Source: Mycoplasmoidaceae bacterium
Lineage (GTDB): Bacteria > Bacillota_I > Bacilli_A > Mycoplasmatales > Mycoplasmoidaceae
DNA length: 64,000 bases
Direction of reading: 5' to 3'
Assembly (NCBI GenBank): GCA_024407815.1
Contig: JAKSVS010000003.1
Coordinates: 5,165 to 69,164, forward strand
Below, one piece after another: positions 35,326 to 45,005 of the stretch. The notes beneath the pieces were generated by a model, which searched no databases, was not told where the DNA came from, and saw only the letters and a list, made by a program, of their open reading frames with translations. How positions within the stretch are numbered: position 1 is the first letter of the stretch; every line of letters begins with the position of its first letter. The position numbers and the translations under genes were made by a program.

Positions 35326-35902
35326 TTTGTACATATTTGAATCAAACAATAAAAAACTTGCCAGAGTGGTTCTACCTAAAACTATAACAAACCACTCAAA
35401 TAAATATAAAGAAAAGAAAGCAAAAAAATTAAGCCTACAAGCTTGAAAAGCTTTGGCAATGGTACTGAATAAAGATTATTCAATAAGAATAACTAACAAA
35501 TCTTTTGCCTTTTCCAAAAATGGCAAACCTATACTTAATAACAAAAAATTACATGTTAGTTTATCACATAGTAATTCAATGATAGCTGTCGCCGTTTCCG
35601 ATTTTGATGTTGGAGTTGATATCGAAAAAGTTGTTAATAAAACTATGGCTAAAACACTTTCAAAAGCATTACATGTAAAAAACGATTGTTTGGAAGTTAC
35701 TTCCAAGTGAACAAAAATGGAATCTTATCTAAAATTAAAAGATTATAATTTATGTAAGTTATTGAACGAAAATTTAACAAACAAAACGTTCAATACAAAA
35801 AGAGTTTATGATTCATTGAAAAACGTATACTACGTTTCAGTAATAAATTCTAAACAAGAAAAAATATATGTACTAGCATACTTATTGCTGGTGGCATTGT
35901 AG
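35318..35902 (+). CDS. Sfp-type 4'-phosphopantetheinyl transferase
   Basis: 194 aa. Motifs NGKPIL near 65, HVSLSHSNSMIAVAV near 78, the Mg-binding VGVDIEKV near 97 and WTKMESYLKLKD near 128 (W-x3-E-x3-K). It attaches phosphopantetheine from CoA to carrier proteins. Last gene of the operon and intact. A dedicated PPTase implies that ACP and the ligase-ACP fusion were genuine substrates. Somewhat shorter than Sfp itself, as for minimal PPTases. Confidence 0.88.
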
Positions 35903-36081
35903 GTATAGTTGGACTTATCTTTTCTTGCAAATGCAAGAAAAATGCAGTAACAAGCGATCAAGTTGCAAAAGTTAAAACTGGAAAGACATTGTCAATTGTT
36001 AGTATAGTCATAGGATCGGTGGTGTTGATCACTCTCATCATTTTGTTTGCACTATTATTATGAAAATTCATTGTATGGTAA
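35854..36081 (+). other. Open frame for a two-helix membrane protein, no start codon
   Basis: Overlaps the PPTase end in another frame, then covers the 190-base gap before the next lipoprotein. It reads SILIAGGIVGIVGLIFSC, a Cys/Lys-rich loop, then SIVSIVIGSVVLITLIILF and stops at TAA 36079-36081. There is no ATG/GTG start. Either the C-terminal remnant of a membrane protein or a frameshift product. Function unknown. Confidence 0.4.
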
Positions 36082-36093
36082 TGGAGGTATCTT

Positions 36094-36882
36094 ATGAAGA
36101 ATAAAAAAATATTACTGCCTTTACTAAGTTCTGGTGCTTTGGCTTCAACTATCGCACCAACATTAACATCTTGTGGTACTTACTCATTGCTATTTGCCGA
36201 GTCTCACAACATGTTAAATGATTACATTAACCGTGTTTTACCACATAGTGAAATGGAAATTTATGGCGATAATGCCGCTAAAAATTTCTATTTATCATCC
36301 GTTAAAAATAACACTGATATTTTTAAAGATGACATTATGTATACATTCGCTAGCGCATTTAAAAACGAAGCATGCAAAACAAAACTCGAAACAGAACAAC
36401 TTGTTAAATACACATCATATTACATCGATATTAGAAACATCGCTGTTGATGTTGAAAAAGAAACAATTGGTTTTTCACTTGATGCATACATCAAGGGAAC
36501 AGGATTGGGTAATTCTGTATACAAAAACTTTGATATTGTTTTCTTTAACGATTTCAAGGTTAAATTTGCATTTGCTCTATCAGATGCATCAACAGTTGCT
36601 TTAAAAAACGATAATTGATTGATCCTTAGCGTTGCTAAGACTGATCTAATTGCTCGCCTTTCTGCAAGCGGAACAATCAATAAACAAAACGGAACAAAAG
36701 TAGAGTTAAATGAGGAAACAATTTATTCTGGTGATTCAGAAACACAAATACCTGAATCTGTACAAATATATAAAGATTTAGTGTTAGATTTGCCTCACAT
36801 CGCATATGATCTAGGAAGTGAAGACAGTGTCGTTTTGCCATTTGCTAGTCACTACATGCAAAAAATTCACCTAAACTCATAA
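36094..36882 (+). CDS. Surface lipoprotein
   Basis: 262 aa. Signal peptide MKNKKILLPLLSSGALAST and lipobox LTSCG. The mature protein is about 240 residues without recognised domains, with TGA Trp in KNDNWLIL. GGAGG ribosome site. Intact, and its start (ATG-AAG) lacks the long A tract seen in the out-of-frame relatives. Unknown role at the cell surface. Confidence 0.85.
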
Positions 36883-36893
36883 TTTGAAACCCA

Positions 36894-36926
36894 AAAAACG
36901 AGAAGAGCATAGCTCTTCCGTTTTTT
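36894..36926 (+). terminator. Terminator after the lipoprotein gene
   Basis: Stem AAAACG-GAAGAGC/GCTCTTC-CGTTTT with one mismatch, loop ATA, then T6. Confidence 0.8.
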
Positions 36927-36968
36927 TATATCGACTAACACGCACGTTCATTAATATATAATTACTAT

Positions 36969-37517
36969 ATGAAAAAAGATAATTTATCAAAAAATAAAGA
37001 AATTGGCAGGACAATCGATCCTGACAAACTATATAGGAACTATTTAATAATTAGCATTATTAATATTGGAATATTCTCTTTATTGTGTTTGGCGGTTTTT
37101 ATCATTATAATTTTGCCAATTATTCAGTGATTATATTTTCTAAGAGAAAAACCATTAGCTGATTATTTCTTAAAATTATGATTCGTTGGCATTCCGACTC
37201 TTGCAGTAACAGCACTTTATGGTAGTGTATTGTTTTGGCCACTACTGATGAAATATAACCACATCCGCTATAACAATCACGACATTGATATTTACATAGG
37301 TGTAAAGAAAATAATTGTGTGCGTTGATAAAAAGATTGTCAGCTACGCAACACGCGGTTTCTATTCAAGCCCGGAGTTTACTTGGTATATTCAAATCGGT
37401 GATGAATACACAACAATCGAAGTTATCAAAAAGAATCAATATAGAATTTATCTAAATTCTGAGCCAATAAACTTCCACAAAATTGAGCTCGAATCCAAAA
37501 CAGCAAAAAGAAAATAA
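36969..37517 (+). CDS. Two-helix membrane protein with a cytosolic or extracellular beta domain
   Basis: 182 aa. TM helices at about 26-48 (IISIINIGIFSLLCLAVF) and 70-90 (FVGIPTLAVTALYGSVLFW), then about 90 soluble residues rich in beta-formers and Tyr (IYIGVKKIIVCVDKKIVSYA). Resembles PH-like bPH membrane proteins in outline, but no firm match. Own terminator; function unknown. Confidence 0.7.
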
Positions 37518-37524
37518 TCATTAA

Positions 37525-37558
37525 AAATGTTGAAGCAGCAAAGTCTTCAACATTTTTT
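37525..37558 (+). terminator. Terminator
   Basis: Eleven-bp stem AAATGTTGAAG-type arm with CTTCAACATTT, followed by a T run. Confidence 0.8.
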
Positions 37559-37642
37559 ATCAATCAAAAAAAATCTTTAGTTTACTAAAAAAGAAAATCA
37601 GAAATTTTGGACTTTGTTTGCCTATATAATAATAAATAATTT

Positions 37643-38425
37643 ATGAAAGACAAGTTGCTTAGTTGAGAAGAATACAAAATAAAATTCCCTCACAAAAAGC
37701 TTAATATTTTTAAGAAACACAAAGTGTTTTCTATTAATACTAACAACTTTTTAACTTATCTAATCTTAATTATCATCGCCATTGGTGGAATTGTTGCTTC
37801 AATCTTCATCGACAACGTAATTGCACAGAGCTGTTTGATTAGTACATCAACAGGATTATTTGCTTCCATAACTATAGCATCAATCCTTGAAATTGTTAAC
37901 AACAGAAAAACTATCGACCAAGAAACTAAAGAATTTAACCGATTCTTGTATCAACTATACATTGACGCAATTGAACTAATCAATTCAGCTGCAATTAAAG
38001 ATACTTTAATTCAACGAGAAACTAGATCAAGATACATTGCATTGTGCGGTTCAACATCTAGATACAACGATGAAAAGATGAGTGAAATCGAAGCACAAGT
38101 GATTCAAGAATATGATGACACTAACAAAATAAACAACATTCCATCAGCAAAAAACGGGCTTAATACAGTTGTATTCAAGGTCTCAAAATCTGTTTCTAAA
38201 TCACTAGCAAGAGTTTCAGCATTCCGCAACACATATCCAAGAGAATCAATCGAACATGGCCGAACAATCGCAACATACGAGCAAAAGCTACAAGCTTGAG
38301 ATAGAGCAATTCAATCATACATTTATCGATTTGCTGAACCAAAGGTAACATATTTCGAAAATATTGCTAGAGCAAGTGTTGAATTCTTACAATCTGATTT
38401 CATTGCTGACAATTACATAATGTAA
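37643..38425 (+). CDS. Two-helix membrane protein with a long helical cytosolic domain
   Basis: 260 aa. After a basic N-terminus two adjacent TM helices (YLILIIIAIGGIVASIFI; LISTSTGLFASITIASIL) are followed by about 180 mostly helical residues with no signal or lipobox. Topology suggests both termini inside. TATATAAT promoter 20 bases upstream. No family recognised. TGA Trp at codon 8 and in KLQAWDRAIQ. Confidence 0.7.
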
Positions 38426-38430
38426 CAAAA

Positions 38431-38453
38431 AAAAATAGGCCAGCCTATTTTTT
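38431..38453. terminator. Bidirectional terminator
   Basis: AAAAATAGGC/GCCTATTTTT around CA, between convergent genes; the deaminase stop lies in it. Confidence 0.8.
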
Positions 38454-38927
38454 GTTTACTGTGTGGGTGATTGTTCTACCCGTGTATTTTCTAATCTTCA
38501 CCCCAGCAAGTTTAAGCATTTTCTTACTTGCTTTAGTAGAGGTTAAGTTGGCATACTTATCACTTGCATAAATAACTTCTTTAATTCCTGTTTGAATTAT
38601 TGCTTTAGCACATTCATTGCAAGGAAACAAGTTAACATAGATTCTACAACCATGTAAATCATGGTTAGCGTTTAGAATGGCATTAAATTCAGCATGACAT
38701 ACATAAAGGTATTTATTGTCTAGCCCATCATTCTTATTTCAAGATAGTTTGTCCTCTGGACAATTTCATGGCATACCGTTGTAGCCAATAGAAATAACTT
38801 TATTATCTGGACCAGCAATACAAGCACCTACTTGGCTGCTTGGATCTTTGCTTCGCAAAGCTGACATACTAGCAAGCCCCATAAAGAATTCATCTCAAGA
38901 TATAATTTCGTGTGGTTTTACTTTCAT
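38445..38927 (-). CDS. Deoxycytidylate deaminase
   Basis: 160 aa. Zinc site H-A-E in CHAEFNAIL and P-C-x2-C in [10 protein letters not shown]-terminal [25 protein letters not shown] is typical of dCMP deaminases (ComEB/Dcd type). It makes dUMP for thymidylate synthesis. Convergent with the membrane protein gene. Confidence 0.92.
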
Positions 38928-38967
38928 ATTAATATGATTATAAAATAAACAAATATAAAATAGAAAA

Positions 38968-38988
38968 AAGACGGACTTATCCGTCTTC
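38968..38988 (-). terminator. Terminator after the SWIB gene
   Basis: On the minus strand stem AAGACGGA/TCCGTCTT followed by T6. Confidence 0.75.
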
Positions 38989-38999
38989 TTTCTTGAAAG

Positions 39000-39260
39000 T
39001 TAGCAACTTTTTAAGTTAGCAGAAATGACTTTTGCTAATTGGAACATAGAAATTTGTTTCTTTCCACCAAATAGTGGAGCAAGTTTCTTGTCTGCATTAA
39101 TCATTCTTTTATTCTTCTTGTCTTGAAGTTTGTTCTTCTTAATGTAAGCTCAAACCTTCTTAACAGCTTGTGGTCTAGTAACGTCACCAGCACCAATAAC
39201 AGCAGCTAATTTTGCACTTGGAGATAATTTAATATCTGTAATGCTTTTTCCTTTTTTCAT
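39000..39260 (-). CDS. SWIB/MDM2-domain protein
   Basis: 86 aa, almost entirely one SWIB domain: LSPSAKLAAVIGAGDVTRPQ, VKKVWAYIKKNKLQDKKNKR, INADKKLAPLFGGKKQISMFQLAKVIS. The Trp is TGA, which hides the gene under the standard code. SWIB domains belong to eukaryotic chromatin complexes; in bacteria they are known in Chlamydiae and scattered others, often with topoisomerase. Likely a small nucleoid or DNA-associated protein. Transfer from a eukaryote or chlamydia-like donor is possible. Confidence 0.85.
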
Positions 39261-39442
39261 ATATTAGGATCCTTTCTTTATAATTATACATAAATTCGAG
39301 AGAATTACCACTATTTTAACACCTATTAACAAGAGAGGGTTTTTTGGGCTAAAATTACCTTAAAACACATTTATAATGAAAATTAAAAAAGTTATAATGA
39401 TATTATAAGATTACTTAGATACTAAGAAGTGGAAAGCAAATA

Positions 39443-39805
39443 ATGAAATTTTACAAGCGTGATGTATGTGATAGATTTGTTTTTCTATCGGAAAAAGAAA
39501 CATTCGAACCAAAATGTTGTGGTAAGCCGATGAGGATGCTAAAAGAAAAAACAGAATTTGATGAAAAGCATACACCGGTTATGACAACAAAGGATAACCA
39601 AATAATTATTAATGTTGGTAAGGTGACTCATCCAATGGATGTCAAGCATAGAATTGAATGAATCTGTCTTGATACGAGCAAAGGATATCTATATCAAGAA
39701 CTGGGCGGTTTACCAACTGCCACATTCAAATTAGAACATGAACAAAAAATAAATGGTGTTTATGCATATTGCAATATTCATGGTCTTTGAGCATTAAAAA
39801 TCTAA
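39443..39805 (+). CDS. Superoxide reductase (desulfoferrodoxin family)
   Basis: 120 aa. All five ligands of the catalytic Fe centre are present: His in DEKHTPVM, His in THPMD, His in KHRIEW, Cys in AYCNIHG and His in IHGLW. Glu and Lys before the first His are kept. The N-terminal desulforedoxin-like zone has three of four Cys (DVC and CCG; the first is Arg), so the second Fe centre is probably lost. It reduces superoxide to peroxide without making O2, typical of anaerobes. Start ATG 39443, own terminator. Electron donor unknown. Confidence 0.92.
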
Positions 39806-39806
39806 T

Positions 39807-39836
39807 GAATAAGAGTCTATAAAGACTCTTTTTTAT
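39807..39836 (+). terminator. Terminator after the superoxide reductase gene
   Basis: Stem AAGAGTC/GACTCTT with six-base loop, then T5. Confidence 0.85.
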
Positions 39837-39926
39837 TTAAAAATAAATTATTCTAGAATTTTTCTGATTCTTGGTAAGTATATTAAGTAAACCGTGTGGT
39901 GGTAAGCTAAATAACTTAATACACCA

Positions 39927-40040
39927 AAAAATAATAAATTAGATCTAATTCTTGAAAGATTAACTGAAATCAAAGAAAATCAAGCAAAAGATCATGAGCT
40001 ATTGCTTCGGGTTATCAAACTTAATAACTTAAAGTGTTAA
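39927..40040 (+). pseudogene. Truncated copy of the coiled-coil family
   Basis: In-frame remnant without a start codon, reading ILERLTEIKENQAKDHELLL and RVIKLNNLKC. It matches the C-terminus of the 115-aa protein encoded at 7738-8085 (ENQAKDHDLLARVIKLNNLKH). The stretch 39837-39926 upstream holds no gene I can support but retains a leader-like AGTATATTAAGTA. Confidence 0.7.
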
Positions 40041-40075
40041 TTATTGTATATAGCTCTTGATTAACGGCTTTGAAC

Positions 40076-40104
40076 AAAAAATAACCACATGTGGTTATTT
40101 TTGA
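40076..40104 (-). terminator. Terminator of the minus-strand lipoprotein gene
   Basis: Palindrome AAAATAACCACATGTGGTTATTTT, A/T runs both sides. Confidence 0.8.
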
Positions 40105-40127
40105 TTTGTTTGATAGAGGCTGAGTAA

Positions 40128-41403
40128 TTACATGTTGTAAATTACAGGTGTACGAGCATCCTCAGTAGTTATAGCGTCTTTAATATTGATAACAATAACA
40201 AATTCTTTTAATGTTTTGTCTCAAGGGAACTCATAAACAGGTGTTTGTACTTGTTTCGTCGCTTTTTCAGTTGTTACAGTAATGGTTTTAGTTGTCAATT
40301 GTAATGGCTCAACAAAACTTATTACATTTTCACCATCAACTATCTTTTGTGTTTTTAAGTAGCATTTAACTTTAGCCATAGTTTCTTGATTTTCTGGAGT
40401 TAAATCAGATATTGCACCATTTCAGATAGCAAGATAAATGTGATCGTTTGTTCAACTTTGTCCTAGGTCACCTATGCTGCTAACATGGCTCTCATAAACC
40501 GGACAGGTGTTGCCATCGAATGATGTTTCAATAGAAGTAGCTGATGTTCCTGATTGTTTAAATGTTAATAGTTGAAAATCCAATGGCGCAAGGAACATAT
40601 TAAAATATAAATTCTCATTGGAAGAACTAGAAGACAGATCACTCCCCGTGAACTTAATTCGTATTTTTTTATTATCATCATCTTCCTTGTGTTCAAACCC
40701 AAGTATAAATACATTTCCACCACCGGCAACAACAACTTCTCTTTCTTCGCTGCCAACTAGAATGTTCATGGAATTAAATTCAGTTTCTGTCCAATAGTGG
40801 ATTGCTTGATTTTGTATGTTTCACAAAACAAACTGGTACATAAGAGAAGTGTCTTTGTTTTGACTGGTTCCCAAATTAAACGAAACTTCATATAACTTGC
40901 CGGCTTCTAGGGTTTTGGTTGTTGATGATATGTATTTAGCATCAGCGCCTGGAAGATAATCATAATCAAACGCTAAAAGACTATTATCATAGCTAACACT
41001 CTTATCTCATAGTCTTATACATTGTGAAGCTACAACCTTGATATTTTCCAAAGTTGCTTCTTTATATTCAGGATGAACAATTTTAATTCAACCGTTTTCA
41101 CCTGCTTCAGCAGCAGTAAAGATTTTGGTTGTAGCATCATATTTAATAACTGTACCATCAGCTGTTATGGTACCACTTGAATATACTTCTTTTGTAATAT
41201 CTGTACCATCATATTTAACAGATATATTAACAGTATCACCAACTTCATATTCGGTTAAACCATCTAACGTAGTTATTTCAAATTTGCTTTGGTCAGGTTT
41301 TGATGGAAAGCAAGAACATGATATTGCTGTAAGAATGGGTGCAACAGAAGCACTTAGTGCTCCGGCCACTATTAATGGTGTTAATAATTTACTTTTTTTT
41401 CAT
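40128..41403 (-). CDS. Surface lipoprotein, start out of frame at an A8 tract
   Basis: About 424 codons. ATG 41403 is followed by A8, giving M-K-K-K-stop. With A7 it reads M-K-K-S-K-L-L-T-P-L-I-V-A-G-A-L, a signal peptide ending in lipobox AISC. GTG 41369 could start an internal frame but would cut the signal. The mature part has a BIG-like Ig module (EVGDTVNISVKYDGTDIT... IFTAAEAGENGW) and is then unassigned. Third gene of the window with an off-register poly-A after ATG, the structure of the phase-variable vaa gene of M. hominis. Confidence 0.75.
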
Positions 41404-41433
41404 TTTTTTTCTCCAAATTAATTTGTCATGAAA

Positions 41434-41546
41434 AAAGCACTAACCTAAAAATTTAGGCAAGTGCTTTGTCTTAGTATGTATATAGATTAGTCAATCTTTA
41501 TACATACTAAGACAAGGTCTTGCTTTTTAAGCAAGCCCTTTTTATT
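41434..41546 (+). promoter_or_regulatory. Three consecutive hairpins between divergent lipoprotein genes
   Basis: (a) AAAGCACT...AGTGCTTT with inner CCTAAA/TTTAGG, 41434-41467. (b) A 50-bp near-perfect palindrome at 41466-41515: 17-bp outer arms and an inner AGATT/AATCT stem. (c) CTTGCTT-TTT-AAGCAAG followed by CCCTTTTT, a terminator-like hairpin, 41518-41546, ahead of the ribosome site AAGGAG of the gene at 41571. Confidence 0.7.
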
Positions 41547-41570
41547 CATAACATTAAGGAGAAAATTCAT

Positions 41571-42074
41571 ATGAAAAACAAAAACAAATTATTGGCTCCT
41601 GCATTAGGCTTTGCTGGATTAATGACTAGCTCATTATCTTTTGCATTGGTTGGATGTGGTAACAATAACAACAAAGAAGAACCTGCCGAAATACAAAATG
41701 GGATTACTCGTGGTGGCGAATTTGGTCGTCATAAACAATCTGATCAATATGAAACATCATGAACCACTCAAACCACATTTAAGTTAGACGAAGAGTATAG
41801 TCAAAGTGATTGAACTTTCACAACTTCAATAACTCTTATACTTCCTAATGGAAAAGTACTTGATTACCCAAGCACCAGCTTAACACTAGACGGATCTGCA
41901 GGTTTGAAATTTTATCTTAACAGCAATGCTTACAATCAATTAGTTAAAGATGAAGTTAATGTATTTAACGTTACTATTACTGGACTAAATTATAACACTA
42001 GAGAACTACGTACATTCTATTCTAATAATGGAAAAGATGCTGAACACAGATGAACACTTACAAGGACTGCTTAA
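41571..42074 (+). CDS. Small surface lipoprotein
   Basis: 167 aa. Signal MKNKNKLLAPALGFAGLM..., lipobox LVGCG, then Asn-rich linker and a beta-rich domain (TTFKLDEEYSQSDWTFTTSI). In frame and intact. Divergent from the out-of-frame lipoprotein. The leader carries three hairpins, suggesting attenuated or switched expression. Function unknown. Confidence 0.82.
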
Positions 42075-42108
42075 TCCTAAAAAATCAGTAAAAATATATT
42101 TGATTTAA

Positions 42109-42139
42109 AAAATAAAAAGACTTGTCTTTTTATTTTTTA
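42109..42139 (+). terminator. Terminator
   Basis: Palindrome AAAATAAAAAGAC-TT-GTCTTTTTATTTT. Confidence 0.8.
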
Positions 42140-42164
42140 ATTTTGATTAATATAATATATCCGT

Positions 42165-42995
42165 ATGCTAAATATTATTTATGCTTGCAACGATAAATTA
42201 TTTAAAGGGCTTTATTTATCAATATTGTCAATTTTAAAAAGAACTGATAAAAATATAAATTTTTATATTTTATCTGGTGACTTACAACATTTAAATGATC
42301 AGTATAAGTCTATTTCTAACAAACATTTAGAAATGCTTGAAGGAATGATTAAGAACTTCAATGACAAATCAAAAATAACTTTGTTAGATTGTTCCAAAAA
42401 ATATGTTGATTATTTTGGAAAAGATTTTGATGTATACCGTTTCACACCTTATGCCTTATTTAGATTATTTATTCCTTCATTTGAAGAATTAAATGGAGTT
42501 GGTTTATATTTAGATGTAGATACAATGGCTAATGGTGATATATCATTAGCCTTTGATATAGACACTAGCGATGTAGAAGCGGTTGTTTGCCATGATTATT
42601 TATTAAACAACACTCTCAAAGATGAAAAACTTCACTTTGACTCTGGGGTTATGTTACTTAACATCAATGAAATAAGAAAAACAAAATACTTTGACAAAGC
42701 ATTAGCTTTTTACAAAAAATATAAACCAGAAATGGCAGATCAAGTTGCTTTAAATTCAACTTGATCAAAGTTAAAGACATGAAATAATGAATATCGCTTC
42801 AATTATCAGCAAAGAGACATCAAACCCGATACAATTATTAAACATTTTAACTATACTGGTATGTATTCAACGGATCTATTTAATATTAAACCATGAGATA
42901 TATTTAAGGTTCAAAATATCTTAAATCTTCATAATTGAGATGAAGATTATAAATATTTTCTAGAACAAATGAAGAAATGAGGTGAAACATGCTAG
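42165..42995 (+). CDS. GT8 family glycosyltransferase
   Basis: 276 aa. GT8 fold: NIIYACNDKLFKGLYLSILSI at the start, the donor/metal D-x-D in GLYLDVDTMANGDIS at about 125 and a second-half HFDSGVMLLNINEIR. It uses a nucleotide sugar in a retaining transfer, probably to glycolipid or capsule. TATAAT lies only eight bases before ATG (leaderless or nearly so). Four TGA Trp codons. Overlaps the paralogue downstream. Confidence 0.88.
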
Positions 42996-43810
42996 ATATA
43001 GTCTATTGTTGCAATGATAAAGTTTTTGATGGACTATATCTATCAATACTTTCTATCTTAAGAAGAACAAGCCAAAATATTAACTTTTATGTAATAACTG
43101 GTAATCTATTAGAAATAAAAGATACATACTTAGCCTTAAGCGATTTTCATAAACAATTACTTGAAAAATAATTAAATCATTTAACAATAAAAATACATTA
43201 ACAGTTTATGATGCATCAGCTAAATATATATCTTCTTTTGGAGTTACAGACATACAAAGAGTTACACCATATAACATGTTTAAATTATTTATTCCTAGTT
43301 TTGAATATAAAGGAAACAAGTTACTATATTTAGATGTGGATACAATGGCTAATGGCGATATATCATTAGCTTTTGATATTAACATGGACAATGCTGAAAT
43401 ATGTGCATGTCATGTCTTAAACATTCAAATTGTTTTTGGAAATAACTCTAGTTATTTTAATGGTGGTGTATTCTTGATAAATCTACAAGAAGTAAGAAAA
43501 ACCAATTTGTTTGAAAGAGCTTTATCTTATTATTTAAAATACAAGCCAATGACACTTGAAGAAGCGGCATTAAATGTTAATGTGAAAAAATTGTTATTTT
43601 GGCCTGATGAACAGCGCTTTAATTATCAAAGAAAAGGAATAAAAGATAACACAATCATTAAAACACTTTGTTAATCCAATAACTTCTAATGGAATAGTTA
43701 ATATTAAACCCTGAGATATATCGGGTGTAAAACATTGGTTAAAATTAGATAATTGAGATGAAGACTACAAAATATATTTAGAACAAAGCAAAATTTGAAA
43801 GAAGAAATAA
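42989..43810 (+). pseudogene. GT8 glycosyltransferase paralogue, two homopolymer frameshifts
   Basis: Tandem paralogue of the previous gene with the same layout (NDKVFDGLYLSILSILRRT, LLYLDVDTMANGDIS, NYQRKGIKDNTIIK). It needs one more A at GAAAAATAATT near 43164-43168 (LLEK-stop to LLEKIIKSFNNKN) and one fewer A at ATTAAAACAC near 43661 (IIKTLC-stop to IIKHFVNPITS). Reading through, it ends at TAA 43810. Both lesions are in A runs, so slippage could restore it. Confidence 0.75.
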
Positions 43811-43813
43811 ACT

Positions 43814-44431
43814 ATGAAAACAAGTGTTAAAAGAATTAAAGAATTAGATTTCTCCCAACCAGTTGTAATTGATAAAATTTCATCTACATCTGCTATTGTT
43901 TCAATGAAATATAAATCAACAAAAACAGCCTATCCAACATGAAGTGAGGAAGACATCTGATCAAAAATTAATGAAGATGTATTAAAAGATTGCATTTTTT
44001 CAAAAGCAATGCATATGATAATTCCTTGCTACGAAATGACTATAGGTGATGATTTTCAAAAGTATGTAGAACATGTTAAAAAAGCATATCCAGTATATGC
44101 TATATTTCCTAAAGATAAGCTTGAATTAGTAACAAAGCAGATGTTATTAAAAGATTTAATTATTGATGATTTATCTAAATATTGAAATATACAAGCTTCC
44201 GATTCAGAAGCAAAAATGGTATATGAACGTATGTATAGAGGTGGCGAAGGCAAGGTTTCGGTTTACGAACAATTAAAAAACCCTGAAACAATAAGGTACG
44301 CTAAAAGTATTATTATTAGTGATAAAACTATCAATAAACTTATATCAGAACTTAAATATTCGATAGATTGAGAATCTATTGAAAAGTACAACAAGGAATT
44401 CAAAGAGAAAATTAAACAAAACAAAAAATAA
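43814..44431 (+). CDS. Unrecognised protein behind the GT8 pair
   Basis: 205 aa, soluble, no signal peptide or TM. It begins MKTSVKRIKELDFSQPVVI, then AMHMIIPCYEMTIGDDF and an ELV-rich helical second half ending YNKEFKEKIKQNKK. Three bases after the second GT8 stop, so the same operon. May modify or regulate the same glycan; not supported beyond context. Confidence 0.65.
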
Positions 44432-44493
44432 CAATCATTTTTTGCTATTTTGGAGTTACAACCTTGTTTATATAAATGTACGACATCGGATTA

Positions 44494-44730
44494 TTACTTT
44501 ATTCATCCGTGCGCTTTGAATTGTTCATCGATGAATTTAAATTGTTCTTTAACACTATTATTAAATTCTTTTTGTTCTTTTATAAAATCAACAAGAATTT
44601 GTCTTGTAGTTGGCTGTTTTGGTCCTTTAGGGCCTCTACCACCATTAGGTTTAACTTTAGAAACGGTGACTATGTCACCTTTTAGTTGTTTATTGATTTT
44701 AGCATCTTCTATTTTATATTTGACGCTCAT
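44494..44730 (-). CDS. Small GGRG-motif protein A
   Basis: 78 aa: basic start MSVKYKIEDAKINKQL, then SKVKPNGGRGPKGPK and a C-terminal helix with E-Q-F repeats, ending H-G-W-I-K once TGA is read as Trp. A paralogue is at 45949-46233 (M-S-T-K-Y-R-I-D-S-A-K start and KADGGRGGHRKPRD). One copy lies just outside and one just inside the left end of the conjugative element. Function unknown; nucleic-acid binding is possible from the basic GGRG zone. Confidence 0.65.
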
Positions 44731-44869
44731 ATATATATTATATTAGATCCCTTATTCTGTTTGTTTTAAACTCAATTGTTTGGATAAGAAAAAACCTGGT
44801 GTAAGGGTCTTTTTTTGATATTGAAAAAAGAACGCATAGCGTTCTAATCTTAAATTGTTAAGAAAATTT

Positions 44870-44899
44870 TTAATGGTGGTTCAGTGCGGAATTGGACCA
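44870..44899 (+). other. Left attachment-site candidate (tRNA-Phe 3'-end copy)
   Basis: TAATGGTGGTTCA-GT-GCGGAATTG-G-ACCA matches the tRNA-Phe 3' region at 63947-63975 in the same orientation at 26 of 29 positions. Only the T-arm and acceptor 3' strand are present; upstream sequence cannot fold into a tRNA. The flank 44731-45005 holds no gene apart from this; it also has a hairpin GAACGC/GCGTTC near 44830. Confidence 0.65.
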
Positions 44900-45005
44900 A
44901 CCATCACCATTAATTCTTGTTGAAAAGAAAGGATTAAATCCTAATAATGGTAAAAAATATTATATCTATATTTTATGCATATAAGCCATTTATCTGGGTC
45001 TAATT

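Noticed and set aside
44870..44945. A second complete tRNA gene at the left border
   Set aside because: Only the T-arm and acceptor 3' strand are present; no anticodon or D-arm can be folded upstream.
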